NCBI GenBank assembly: GCA_007135385.1
Contig: SLIY01000313.1
Location: 1 to 9,628, forward strand
Source of the DNA: Leptolyngbyaceae cyanobacterium CSSed165cm_216
GTDB lineage: Bacteria; Cyanobacteriota; Cyanobacteriia; Phormidesmidales; Phormidesmidaceae
DNA length: 9,628 nucleotides
Direction of reading: 5' to 3'
Both the position numbers and the translations under genes were made by a program. Positions within the stretch are counted from its first letter, which is position 1, and every line of letters starts with the position of its first letter. The notes under the pieces are model-generated. The model was given only the letters and a program-made list of their open reading frames with translations, was not told the origin of the DNA and did no database searches. Of this stretch, positions 1 to 6,861 are shown piece by piece.

Positions 1-6
1 GAACCG

Positions 7-273
7 ATGTTGCCATACCTGGAACCGGGCGCTGGCGCAGCGTCCAACTTGCCGCCGTCTGCTAACAGTTCACAACCGCCGGTGCGCCATCTGCTCTACG
101 GCAGCCTACCCGCCCTAAACCGGACGATCAAAATTCTCCACGCTCTCGGCTATGTCGACCCCAACGACTGGAGCGACCCTATCCCCGTGCCGTCCAGCCC
201 CGCCGAGGCCCAGCCGCCCCACCCCGCCCAGACGTGGATGGTCATTCTGACCAAAACCCTGCTGATGGAATAG
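7..273 (+). CDS. small conserved cyanobacterial protein, start uncertain
   Basis: This is a short soluble protein of unknown function. The core from about residue 26, RHLLYGSLPALNRTIKILHALGY followed by a DPNDWS stretch and a closing MVILTKTLL segment, resembles from memory a family of roughly 60-residue cyanobacterial hypothetical proteins that begin with M-R-x-L-L-Y-G-S. The start is unsettled. The frame is open to base 1, an ATG lies at 7, and a GTG at 82 would give a 63-residue protein beginning exactly at the conserved core. The first 25 residues (Gly/Ala/Ser/Pro-rich) do not look like the family, so the GTG at 82 may be the true start. No clear ribosome binding site precedes either candidate. 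There is no signal peptide or membrane segment. The stop TAG is directly followed by a small AT-rich hairpin (273-290). Family assignment is by pattern only. Confidence 0.55.
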   Translation: MLPYLEPGAGAASNLPPSANSSQPPVRHLLYGSLPALNRTIKILHALGYVDPNDWSDPIPVPSSPAEAQPPHPAQTWMVILTKTLLME

Positions 274-330
274 CTTTTTCCTAAAAAAGCGCCTGCAAAT
301 GTGGATGGCGGGCCATGCTCGCCATCCATA
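273..330 (+). terminator. two hairpins after the first gene, possible terminator
   Basis: Two inverted repeats lie just after the stop codon. The first pairs GCTTTTT (273-279) with AAAAAGC (284-290) around a 4-base loop. The second is stronger: TGGATGGCG (302-310) pairs perfectly with CGCCATCCA (320-328) around a 9-base loop, and the stem can extend to 300/330 with one G-T pair. No T run follows the second hairpin on the plus strand, so it is not a textbook intrinsic terminator. It could still end transcription or protect the 3' end of the first gene's mRNA. It could also be a dispersed repeat. Confidence 0.4.
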
Positions 331-489
331 CAGCCTCCTAAGGCAAAAAGTCTGGGGTAAGAGCCTGGGTAAACGAGTAAGGACAATCCTCTGGGAAAGC
401 GTCATAGCTATCATCGCTGCATCTCGAAGCTGTAGCCCTAATCCTCATTTCCCCGTAAGCTAGAGCTGTTGACGCCTTTCCGTTTCGCC
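331..489. other. intergenic gap before the HAD gene
   Basis: With the hairpins at 273-330 this completes the roughly 215-base gap before the HAD gene. I found no convincing -35/-10 pair. TATCAT at 409-414 could serve as a -10 box, but no good -35 hexamer sits 16-18 bases upstream. Any promoter for the HAD gene should lie here. Confidence 0.3.
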
Positions 490-1161
490 ATGCCCTCTGG
501 ACAGAAGCCCCAAGTCATTTTTCTAGATGCTGTTGGTACTCTGTTTGGGGTGGCTGGTAGCGTTGGTCAGATCTACAGCGATATTGCCCGACAGCATGGT
601 ATTGAGGCCGAGCCTAAGGCCCTAAATCAGGCTTTTTTTAGAGCCTTTCAAGCTGCTCCGGAGATGGCTTTTCCGGGGATTGAGCCGCTGAGGGTACCTC
701 AGCAGGAATATGATTGGTGGCGGGCCATTGCCCAGCAAACCTTTAGCAGTGCTGGGGTGATCGATCGGTTTGTTGATTTTGATGGATTCTTTGCAGACTT
801 ATATGCCCACTTCGCTACAGCGGCCCCGTGGGTGGTTTACCCCGATGTTTTAGCGGCTTTAAAGCGCTGGCAGCAACAGGGGATTGATCTGGGAATTATC
901 TCGAACTTTGATTCCCGTCTCTATCGGGTTTTGGTAGAACTGAACCTGGGAGACTATTTCAGCTCTATTACTATTTCCTCAGAGGCGGGTGTGGCGAAGC
1001 CCGACCCGCTGATTTTTGCGACGGCTTTACAAAAGCACCACTGTGATAGTGCCCAGGCTTGGCATGTGGGGGACAGTCGGGCAGACGATGTTGAAGGGGC
1101 TCGGGCGGCAGGTCTGCGAGGGATCTGGCTACGACGGCCAGATTCTGCTGCTACCCCTTAG
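490..1161 (+). CDS. HAD-superfamily hydrolase, REG-2-like (subfamily IA)
   Basis: This is a predicted cytosolic HAD-fold hydrolase of 223 residues (counted from ATG 490), with unknown substrate. All four HAD motifs can be placed: motif I FLDAVGTLFG with nucleophile Asp13; motif II IISNFD with Ser138; motif III GVAKPDP with Lys170; motif IV HVGDSRADD with Asp195 and Asp199/200. The cap between motifs I and II is helical, as in subfamily IA. The usual second Asp of motif I (DxDGT) is Val here, a pattern I associate with REG-2/HDHD3-like proteins, so classical phosphatase activity is uncertain. ATG 490 was chosen because homologues start a few residues before the VIFLDAVGT strand. An in-frame TTG at 469 would add seven residues, and neither start has a good ribosome binding site. 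The 3' end overlaps the convergent PEP-synthase-like gene by 11 bases. Confidence 0.86.
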   Translation: MPSGQKPQVIFLDAVGTLFGVAGSVGQIYSDIARQHGIEAEPKALNQAFFRAFQAAPEMAFPGIEPLRVPQQEYDWWRAIAQQTFSSAGVIDRFVDFDGFFADLYAHFATAAPWVVYPDVLAALKRWQQQGIDLGIISNFDSRLYRVLVELNLGDYFSSITISSEAGVAKPDPLIFATALQKHHCDSAQAWHVGDSRADDVEGARAAGLRGIWLRRPDSAATP

Positions 1162-3442
1162 GTGTATGCTCTGCATGCCATACCGCTTCCAGGGTAAACG
1201 ACAGGGCTGTCGCCTCTACGGAAATGGAGTTAATTCCCCAAGCCACCAGGTCGGCAATGAGCTCGGGATGGCGCACCGGGGCCTGACCACAGATGGAACA
1301 TACCATGCCACAGTGGCGGGCCGATTCGATCAGGTGGGCCATGGCCATGCGTACCACTGGATGACGCTCGTCATAGGCTGACGCTAGGGTGGGTTGGTCG
1401 CGATCGACGGCTAGTAGTAACTGGGTGAGGTCGTTAGAGCCAATGGCGATGCCTTGCACTCCGGCCTGGGCGTAGGCTGGTAGCAAAAATAGCACCGACG
1501 GTACTTCAGCCATGATCCACAGGGCAAAGCCAGGATCATCCGTCAGCCCCGTTTGCGTGATCAGTTGGCGGCAAGCCATGACTTCTTCCACGGTGCGCAC
1601 AAAAGGTAGAATCAGCTGGAGGTTACTGTAGCCAGCCCGTTGTAAGTGAGCGAGGGCTGACAACTCCACTTGAAACAGGCGAGGGTCAAGGTTGTAGCTG
1701 AGGCTGCCTCGCAGTCCTAGCATAGGGTTGGGCTCTGCCGAGGGACTGCCTTCTAGGGCTTGCCACTCATGCGATCGCAGATCGAGTGTCCGGTAGCGCA
1801 CGGGCTTTGATCCCAGGGTTTGTAAAATCGGTTCCAACTTTTGCTGAATGCGGTCTTGCAGTTCCGCTTCCTGTCCCTGATTCACCCAGTGCCAGGGGTG
1901 CCGTCCTTCCAGCACGTCCAACAATAACCACTCCGATCGCACCAGTCCTACTCCGTCAATCGAGTCAACGGCCAGGGCCGATAACCGCTGGGTCTGGCTG
2001 AGGTTGACCATCACTTTGGTCCGCAAGTCAGCATACCGTTCTGTGGAACCTAGGGCAAGGGTGGTGGGGGTCGTCAGGCTAGGCGTAGTTCGAGCGGTTT
2101 GGGGCGCGATCGCCTCTAGACCATAGACAATGCCGCGATCGCCATCCAGCCAAATGGGTGATTGGTGCGCCAAAATTTGGGTCGCCTGGGGTGCCCCCAC
2201 CACAGCGGGCACCCCCATTTCCCGGGCCAGAATAGCGGCATGACAAGTGGCCCCCCCTTGCTCGGTGACAATACCGACTACCGCTTGCAACCGCAGAAAT
2301 ACGTCGGGTTGCAAATCAGGGAGCACCACAATGCTGCCCGCTGGTAGTGGGTCTGGCAGATCCTGCGGCCGTGAAGCGACGATGGCTACGCCCTTGATCC
2401 GTCCCGACGACGCGCCAATCCCCTGCACCACTGTGCTCACGGTCGGTAGCTGAGGTTTCTCTAGGGTCGGCAGGGGTGGGGCGGGGGTGCCGGGAACTGG
2501 GTCCGCCTGGGTCAGCAGCAAAGCGGCTGGCTGCCCGGCTAAGCCAGGACACAGGAGCCATTCCAAGCGAATGGTCGAGGAGTCCAAGATCTGTTGGGCC
2601 TGTTCGCCTAGGGCGAGCAACATTGCAATTTGGTCTGGCGTGACCAGGGTCTTACCCGTCAGGGTGCTGTCCTGCCGTTTGGTGATGGTTAAGGCAGTGG
2701 CGATCGCCTCCCCAGCGGGCTTCGCCTCCCAGCCGTAGTGCTGATCTTGGTAGCCCGCCTGCCACTGCACCTGGTCCTGATGGGGAAACTGGATCCGACC
2801 CAGGGCTGGCATTGCTTCACCCCGGCTGAGGGTCAGGCCCAACCCCTGCACGACCGCAATATCAGCTGTCTTAGGCCCAAGCTCCAGGGTGCCAGCGGCC
2901 AAAGCCGGATAAATCGGCATCACCAGGGTCGCTAATTCCAACTCCCCTAACTGCTGACAGTAACGTTGCCAGATCAAGAGGTTGCTGGCGGCCAAGGCTT
3001 GGCCCCAAAACTGTTGGATCCCCAGGGCAAAATTCTGCGTAGCCGTTGTCATCACCGCTGGCAGCGCCCCTTGGCTTAGTGGGGGGGGAGGGCTGGTCCT
3101 TAACCCTAATGAGGCCCGCAACATCCAACCCTGGGCGGCCAACTCCCCAGGTGGACCAGCCACCGCTGGAGGAGCGGTCGCTTTGAAGGCCCCTTGCCAA
3201 GCCTGACTAATCTGTTGCAGCTGCTGAGCCGCACTGATATCCAGCTGGGCTAGCCGGTTAGGGAGGGCGTCCGCTGGCCAGGTCACCTGTTTGAGATAGT
3301 CCCACCAAACGGTGGCCGGCAATACCCAACCATCGGCTACAGGCAAGCCAGCTTGCTTCAGCTGCCCTAAGTTAAACGCCTTGAAACCTACCACGGGCAG
3401 ATCATCTCGGCAGAGCTCATCCAGGTGTCGAAACCGTTCCAT
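1151..3442 (-). CDS. PEP-synthase-like protein with degenerate ATP-binding domain
   Basis: This 763-residue protein has the three-part layout of phosphoenolpyruvate synthase (ATP + pyruvate to PEP + AMP + Pi). Residues 1-320 correspond to the ATP-grasp domain (GFKAFNLGQLKQAGLPV at 19-35, GLGLTLSRGE near 200, RLEWLL near 292, LLLTQADPV near 308). Residues 340-445 are the swivelling domain, with catalytic His401 in TEQGGATCHAAILARE. Residues 465-763 are the PEP/pyruvate barrel: VRSEW, RTLDLRSHEW (551-560), GLRG (576-579), AEVPS with Glu645, IGSNDLTQ (667-674) and catalytic Cys718 in SICGQAP. The His and Cys sides are intact. In the ATP-grasp part the usual VRSSAxxED motif is replaced by LRASLGLRTSPPPPLSQG, so nucleotide binding is doubtful. 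It is therefore probably a cyanobacterial paralogue rather than canonical PpsA. ATG 3442 is the first start of the frame and fits the fold, though no strong Shine-Dalgarno precedes it. Frame continuity is good throughout. Confidence 0.88.
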   Translation of the reverse strand: MERFRHLDELCRDDLPVVGFKAFNLGQLKQAGLPVADGWVLPATVWWDYLKQVTWPADALPNRLAQLDISAAQQLQQISQAWQGAFKATAPPAVAGPPGELAAQGWMLRASLGLRTSPPPPLSQGALPAVMTTATQNFALGIQQFWGQALAASNLLIWQRYCQQLGELELATLVMPIYPALAAGTLELGPKTADIAVVQGLGLTLSRGEAMPALGRIQFPHQDQVQWQAGYQDQHYGWEAKPAGEAIATALTITKRQDSTLTGKTLVTPDQIAMLLALGEQAQQILDSSTIRLEWLLCPGLAGQPAALLLTQADPVPGTPAPPLPTLEKPQLPTVSTVVQGIGASSGRIKGVAIVASRPQDLPDPLPAGSIVVLPDLQPDVFLRLQAVVGIVTEQGGATCHAAILAREMGVPAVVGAPQATQILAHQSPIWLDGDRGIVYGLEAIAPQTARTTPSLTTPTTLALGSTERYADLRTKVMVNLSQTQRLSALAVDSIDGVGLVRSEWLLLDVLEGRHPWHWVNQGQEAELQDRIQQKLEPILQTLGSKPVRYRTLDLRSHEWQALEGSPSAEPNPMLGLRGSLSYNLDPRLFQVELSALAHLQRAGYSNLQLILPFVRTVEEVMACRQLITQTGLTDDPGFALWIMAEVPSVLFLLPAYAQAGVQGIAIGSNDLTQLLLAVDRDQPTLASAYDERHPVVRMAMAHLIESARHCGMVCSICGQAPVRHPELIADLVAWGINSISVEATALSFTLEAVWHAEHTPKG

Positions 3443-3835
3443 ACCAAGGGAATGAAGAGTGACCAGGAAAACCCTAAGGTTTAACTAAATGAGGTTTATA
3501 AATGAGGTTGAGGTTTGCCAGGCATGATAGTTGGCCATAGCAGCCTTAACCTCGTTTTAGATGGTCAAATGGTCGAAAATTATCTGAATCTTATAGGTAC
3601 AGATGATGAGATACACAGCCAACCGGTAACCTCACCAGGTCACCCCTATCTGGTGTCAGCTCTGAGGGTAGGCTTGGGTAAACAAATCATAATTACCTTA
3701 ACTCTAAACTCAATTCCTGCGATCGCATACCTCTTTCCCTGGGTTTGGTACAAAACTTCCATAGTTTCACCCTGTCCATGGCCGCCAGCTCTTTCCAGAA
3801 TGGAACCGATTAACCGTCATCAGGTCAGGGGCAAT
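3443..3835. promoter_or_regulatory. divergent intergenic region between the PEP-synthase-like gene and comF
   Basis: This stretch is AT-richer than its flanks and should hold the promoters of both divergent genes. The comF frame runs open back to a TTG at 3515, but the translated extension is not ComF-like and I take it as non-coding. Candidate elements are weak. For the minus gene, TATAAA (complement of 3496-3501) could be a -10 box, but a matching -35 at 16-18 bp is missing. For comF, CATAAT at 3688-3693 resembles a -10 box, again without a good -35. A HIP1 octamer lies at 3719-3726. Confidence 0.4.
3487..3516 (+). repeat. short tandem GAGGTT repeats upstream of two divergent genes
   Basis: AAATGAGGTT occurs at 3487-3496 and again at 3500-3509, a period of 13 bases. 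GAGGTTT follows immediately at 3510-3516, so the hexamer GAGGTT appears three times in 30 bases. The array sits 45-75 bases upstream of the PEP-synthase-like start, overlapping its most AT-rich part. It could be a regulator-binding array or a chance repeat. Confidence 0.35.
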
Positions 3836-4588
3836 ATGGTGGAGAAACTCGGGGCAGTCCATAGGGCCATATCCCAGGGAAAACAGCAGCTGTTGGGATT
3901 GTTTTTAGCCAAGCCGTGCAGTCTTTGTCAGCGATCGGCCCCTGGCCCGCTTTGTCTTAGCTGTGAGCGTCAGATCCGTCAATGCCAATTACCTCATCCC
4001 CTCGATAATAGCCAGGCGAGCCTGCCGGTCTTGAGTTGGGGCTCGTATGATGGCAGCCTACGCCAGGCCCTGCGCCGCTTGAAATACGAACACCAGACTG
4101 GCCTGGCGGCCATGCTGGGCCACGAGCTGGGTCGCACCTGGTTACAGCATCTGGCCCGGCCTGCCCAGGGACGGCAACCGGTGGTGGTGCCAATCCCTCT
4201 CCATGCCACCCGGCTACAGCAGCGGGGTTTCAATCAGGCGGCCCTGATCGCCCAGGGGTTTTGTCGCCAGACCCGGCTGCCCCACTACCCCGAGGGACTA
4301 CAGCGGGTGTTGGCTACCGAAGCTCAACACCGACTGAATCGACAGCAGCGGCAAGCCAACTTGATCCAAGCCTTTGCCGTCAACCCGGCTCTGGTGGCTC
4401 GACTGCGACATACCTCAGTGTGGTTACTAGACGACATTTTTACCACTGGGGCTACCGTCCAGGCGGCGGCCCACGCCCTGGGACGAGCTGGGATTTCGGT
4501 GGCAGGGGTCTGTACGGTAGCCCGGGCATCCGCCTGGGAGATGGCGTCTCAGCCAGAGCAACACCGTCAGCAGATTTTAACGCCCTAG
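3836..4588 (+). CDS. comF: ComF-family phosphoribosyltransferase-like protein
   Basis: This is a 250-residue cytosolic protein of the ComF family (PRPP-fold, linked in other bacteria to DNA uptake during transformation). An N-terminal zinc-finger-like cysteine set (Cys28, 31, 40, 43 in CSLCQ...CLSC) leads into the conserved blocks YDGSLRQALRRLKYE (71-85), VPIPLHATRLQQRGFNQA (118-135) and RVLATEAQHRLNRQQR (157-172). The PRPP-binding loop LLDDIFTTGAT is at 197-207. All expected family motifs are present, so the gene looks intact. ATG 3836 is chosen because it gives the usual ComF length and has AGGGG four bases upstream; ATG 3800 and TTG 3515 are in frame, but the added residues are unlike the family. 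The amidase gene follows on the same strand after 58 bases, so the two are probably co-transcribed. The role in competence is inferred from family knowledge only. Confidence 0.88.
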   Translation: MVEKLGAVHRAISQGKQQLLGLFLAKPCSLCQRSAPGPLCLSCERQIRQCQLPHPLDNSQASLPVLSWGSYDGSLRQALRRLKYEHQTGLAAMLGHELGRTWLQHLARPAQGRQPVVVPIPLHATRLQQRGFNQAALIAQGFCRQTRLPHYPEGLQRVLATEAQHRLNRQQRQANLIQAFAVNPALVARLRHTSVWLLDDIFTTGATVQAAAHALGRAGISVAGVCTVARASAWEMASQPEQHRQQILTP

Positions 4589-4597
4589 GCTTGCCAA

Positions 4598-4611
4598 GGG
4601 GCGATCGCCCC
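4598..4611. repeat. 14-bp perfect palindrome containing HIP1 in the comF-amidase gap
   Basis: GGGGCGATCGCCCC is a perfect palindrome built around a HIP1 octamer. It is the only HIP1 copy lying in the short gap between two co-directional genes here. It could form a small hairpin in the joint transcript, but with no T run it is unlikely to be a strong terminator. Confidence 0.5.
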
Positions 4612-4646
4612 GTCGTAGACTGGCAAGGTAGCTGTTCAGGACTGTC

Positions 4647-6413
4647 ATGGGCAAGTTGTTTTTCCAGGGGTTAGCCCTGCTGGGGGTGGGTGTCGCGGTG
4701 GTCAGCCCAGCGGTGGCCAGTGACGGTATCACCTTGGTCTATCCCCCCGCCGATCACCAGACCACCGCCCACCAAATTTTCTTTATCGGCACCGCCTCCC
4801 CGGACCAACCGGTGCTAATCAACGGCGAACCGATCGACCCTCGCAGTGAGTCGGGTCATTTTGCCCCCAGTCTGCCCCTGCAGATGGGGGAAAATCAGTT
4901 CACCCTCAGCCAGGGGGATGAGACCCTGACCCTGACCATTACCCGTATTGCCCCTGGTCCTACCCTGCCGGATAGCCTGGGCTTTGCCGAGGGTAGCCTG
5001 ATGCCTGGCGCTGAGCTAGACCGCCAACCGGGGGATTTGGTTTGCCTGGGAGCTGTAGCCCCAGCCAACGCCACCGTCACCGCAGACTTAGCCGGTCAAA
5101 CCTACTCTCTCCTGCCCCAGGACGGGCAGCTAATGCTGCCCCCCAACTATGCGGTGCTCACCTCCCGGGTCGATCCCTTTTCTACCGAGGCCCCTCAGAG
5201 CTATGAAGCCTGTTTCCAAGCCCCACAGCCTGGGTCTCTGGGACGTCCCACCTATCAACTGACCTACCAGGGAGACGTCGTCACCGCCCAGGCCCCTGGG
5301 GAGATTCGCATTCTGGATCCTAACCAGTTTGAGCTGGCGGAGGTCACGGTGACCGCTGGGGTGGCCCGCACCGGCCCCGGCACCAGCTACTCGCGCCTAA
5401 CCCCCCTGCCCCAGGGCACCCGCGCTGCCATCACCGGGCGGGCGGGCGACTGGTTACGCCTCGACTACGGCGGTTGGATTCGGGCCGCAGAAACGGAGGT
5501 TTACACAGGGACAGGGCCGGCGCGATCGCAGATTCGCGGCATCACCTCCCGCCAGGTTCCCGGCTGGACCGAAATTTTGTTTCCGCTGCAAGTACCTGTG
5601 CCAGTCACCGTCAACCAAAGCAGCGATACCCTCAGTCTCACCCTGCACAACACCATTCCCCAAACCGATACCATCTTTGTCACAGGGGACGGCGTGATCG
5701 AACGGCTCGACTGGTATCCCACCCTGCCCGATCAGGCCCAGTACCATCTGCGCTTCAAGACGGATCAGCAATGGGGCTACAAACTCCGCTACGACGACAC
5801 GACCCTCGTGCTGGCAGTCAAGCATCCCCCTGACCTGACCGGGAACCGCCCCTTGCAAGGCACCACGATTTTGGTGGACCCCGGCCACGGCGGCGATGAG
5901 CTCGGGGCCAGAGGCCCCGACGGCACCCCCGAAAAAGCGGTCAATTTGGATCTATCCCTGTGGCTGCAGGCCGCCCTCGAAGCCCGAGGGGCCACAGTGA
6001 TTATGACCCGTACCGATGACAGCGAAAGCGGCCCTGGGGCTCGGGCCGAGCAGATTAATCGGGACGAACCCACCCTGGCCTTGAGTATTCACTACAATGC
6101 CCTCCCCGACGACGGCGATGCCCTTAACACCGCCGGGGTAGGAGCCTTTTGGTTCCATCCCCAGTCCCATAGCCTGGGGCAATTTCTGCACGACTACCTG
6201 GTGGATAGGCTGGATCGCCCCTCCTACGGTGTGTTTTGGAACAACCTGGCCCTCACCCGTCCCCATGTCGCCCCCTCGGTGCTGCTAGAGATTGGGTTTA
6301 TGACCAATCCCTTTGAGTTTGAGTGGATTATGGACACCGCAGCCCAGCAGCAGGTGGCCGAGGTATTGGCGGACGGGGTGGCTGAATGGGTGACGTTGCA
6401 GGCGCAGCCATAG
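4647..6413 (+). CDS. secreted N-acetylmuramoyl-L-alanine amidase (Amidase_3) with SH3-like domain
   Basis: This is a periplasmic zinc amidase that cuts the lactyl-amide bond between muramic acid and the stem peptide; 588 residues. A signal peptide occupies 1-24 (hydrophobic run, cleavage likely after AVA before SD). A beta-rich domain follows (about 26-100), then an SH3-type segment at about 230-285 (GVARTGPGTSYSRLTPLPQG, GDWLRLDYGGWI), a beta-rich region resembling an AMIN-type wall-targeting domain (about 300-395), and the catalytic Amidase_3 domain (about 405-583). Zinc ligands are His414 (DPGHGG), Glu429 (PEKAVNL) and His482 (SIHYNA); the catalytic Glu548 lies in LLEIGFMTNPFE. All are present, so the enzyme should be active. 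ATG 4647 has AGGA (4638-4641) five bases upstream. It follows comF by 58 bases. Cyanobacterial AmiC-type amidases act in septum splitting and nanopore formation; whether this is the AmiC orthologue or a paralogue cannot be told from here. Confidence 0.95.
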   Translation: MGKLFFQGLALLGVGVAVVSPAVASDGITLVYPPADHQTTAHQIFFIGTASPDQPVLINGEPIDPRSESGHFAPSLPLQMGENQFTLSQGDETLTLTITRIAPGPTLPDSLGFAEGSLMPGAELDRQPGDLVCLGAVAPANATVTADLAGQTYSLLPQDGQLMLPPNYAVLTSRVDPFSTEAPQSYEACFQAPQPGSLGRPTYQLTYQGDVVTAQAPGEIRILDPNQFELAEVTVTAGVARTGPGTSYSRLTPLPQGTRAAITGRAGDWLRLDYGGWIRAAETEVYTGTGPARSQIRGITSRQVPGWTEILFPLQVPVPVTVNQSSDTLSLTLHNTIPQTDTIFVTGDGVIERLDWYPTLPDQAQYHLRFKTDQQWGYKLRYDDTTLVLAVKHPPDLTGNRPLQGTTILVDPGHGGDELGARGPDGTPEKAVNLDLSLWLQAALEARGATVIMTRTDDSESGPGARAEQINRDEPTLALSIHYNALPDDGDALNTAGVGAFWFHPQSHSLGQFLHDYLVDRLDRPSYGVFWNNLALTRPHVAPSVLLEIGFMTNPFEFEWIMDTAAQQQVAEVLADGVAEWVTLQAQP

Positions 6414-6419
6414 TAGAAA

Positions 6420-6463
6420 GACACGGCAGTAGCAAGCCACTCCCATTGCCCTGGAGCCGTGTC
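6420..6463. terminator. 8-bp inverted repeat between convergent ends, possible terminator
   Basis: GACACGGC (6420-6427) and GCCGTGTC (6456-6463) are exact reverse complements separated by 28 bases. They lie between the amidase stop and the end of the decayed channel gene on the other strand, where a bidirectional terminator would be expected. The loop is long and there is no T run on either side, so this is tentative. Confidence 0.3.
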
Positions 6464-6467
6464 CCAC

Positions 6468-6861
6468 CTATGCCACAGGCGGTGGCTGCCTAGGCAGCTG
6501 CATCACAAATCCAGGGGGTTGATAGTCAGCCGGTAAATAGTCCCCAGGGATGGTGGAATGGTTACCATTTGGATGTGGGGGGTGGCCTTGGCGGCGTCAA
6601 TTAGCACCTGTTGGATTGTGCGCCAGGGTAGGTCATAGCCCAGGGTAATGGTGGTGTACAGCAGCAGATGTCCGTTGGATTCTCGACAAATGGCACTGTC
6701 AAGGAGACTAAGCGAGCAGTGGGCTTCACCCACTCTGGATAAAACCAGGGATACACATCATGGCGACCCAGTTCGATAATCACCTGGTTGGCAAACTCAA
6801 TCACATAGCGGGTGATCAGAACCAAGATGGCCAGCATCGCCAGTTGGGGCAAGTAGGCCAC
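6468..6861 (-). pseudogene. remnant of a MscS-type mechanosensitive ion channel gene
   Basis: Three pieces of one family appear in order on the minus strand, in broken frames. From 6861 leftwards, VAYLPQLAMLAILVLITRY and then FYPEWVKPTARLVSL look like the transmembrane helix and following conserved FYPEW(A/V)xPT stretch of cyanobacterial MscS proteins. Near 6700 the frame shifts and SNGHLLLYTTITLGYDLPW with the VLIDAAKATPHI stretch follows, matching the segment after the MscS beta domain. A further shift near 6540-6560 leads into GDYLPADYQPPGF and a Pro-rich tail ending at a stop at 6468-6470. Missing are the N terminus, the pore-lining helix and beta domain (between pieces one and two), and most of the C-terminal alpha/beta domain. 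A TAG lies two codons before the first piece (SSGAV-stop-FVAYLP), consistent with decay. No working channel can be made. The family call is from remembered MscS patterns, without an alignment. Confidence 0.7.

Noticed and set aside
1016..1381. 121-codon open frame on the plus strand across the HAD-PEP synthase junction
   Set aside because: It overlaps two well-supported genes in other frames and its protein shows no recognisable family pattern.
4261..4674. 137-codon open frame on the plus strand
   Set aside because: It lies almost wholly inside comF in another frame, is Gly/Ser/Arg/Pro-rich as expected of an out-of-frame reading, and has no family pattern.
5454..6266. Several 70-144-codon minus-strand frames opposite the amidase
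   Set aside because: They are antisense to a gene with complete catalytic motifs and are explained by its high GC codon bias.
6503..6861. Two overlapping small minus-strand frames taken as separate small genes
   Set aside because: Their readable parts are consecutive pieces of one MscS-type protein in different frames, so a single pseudogene explains both better.
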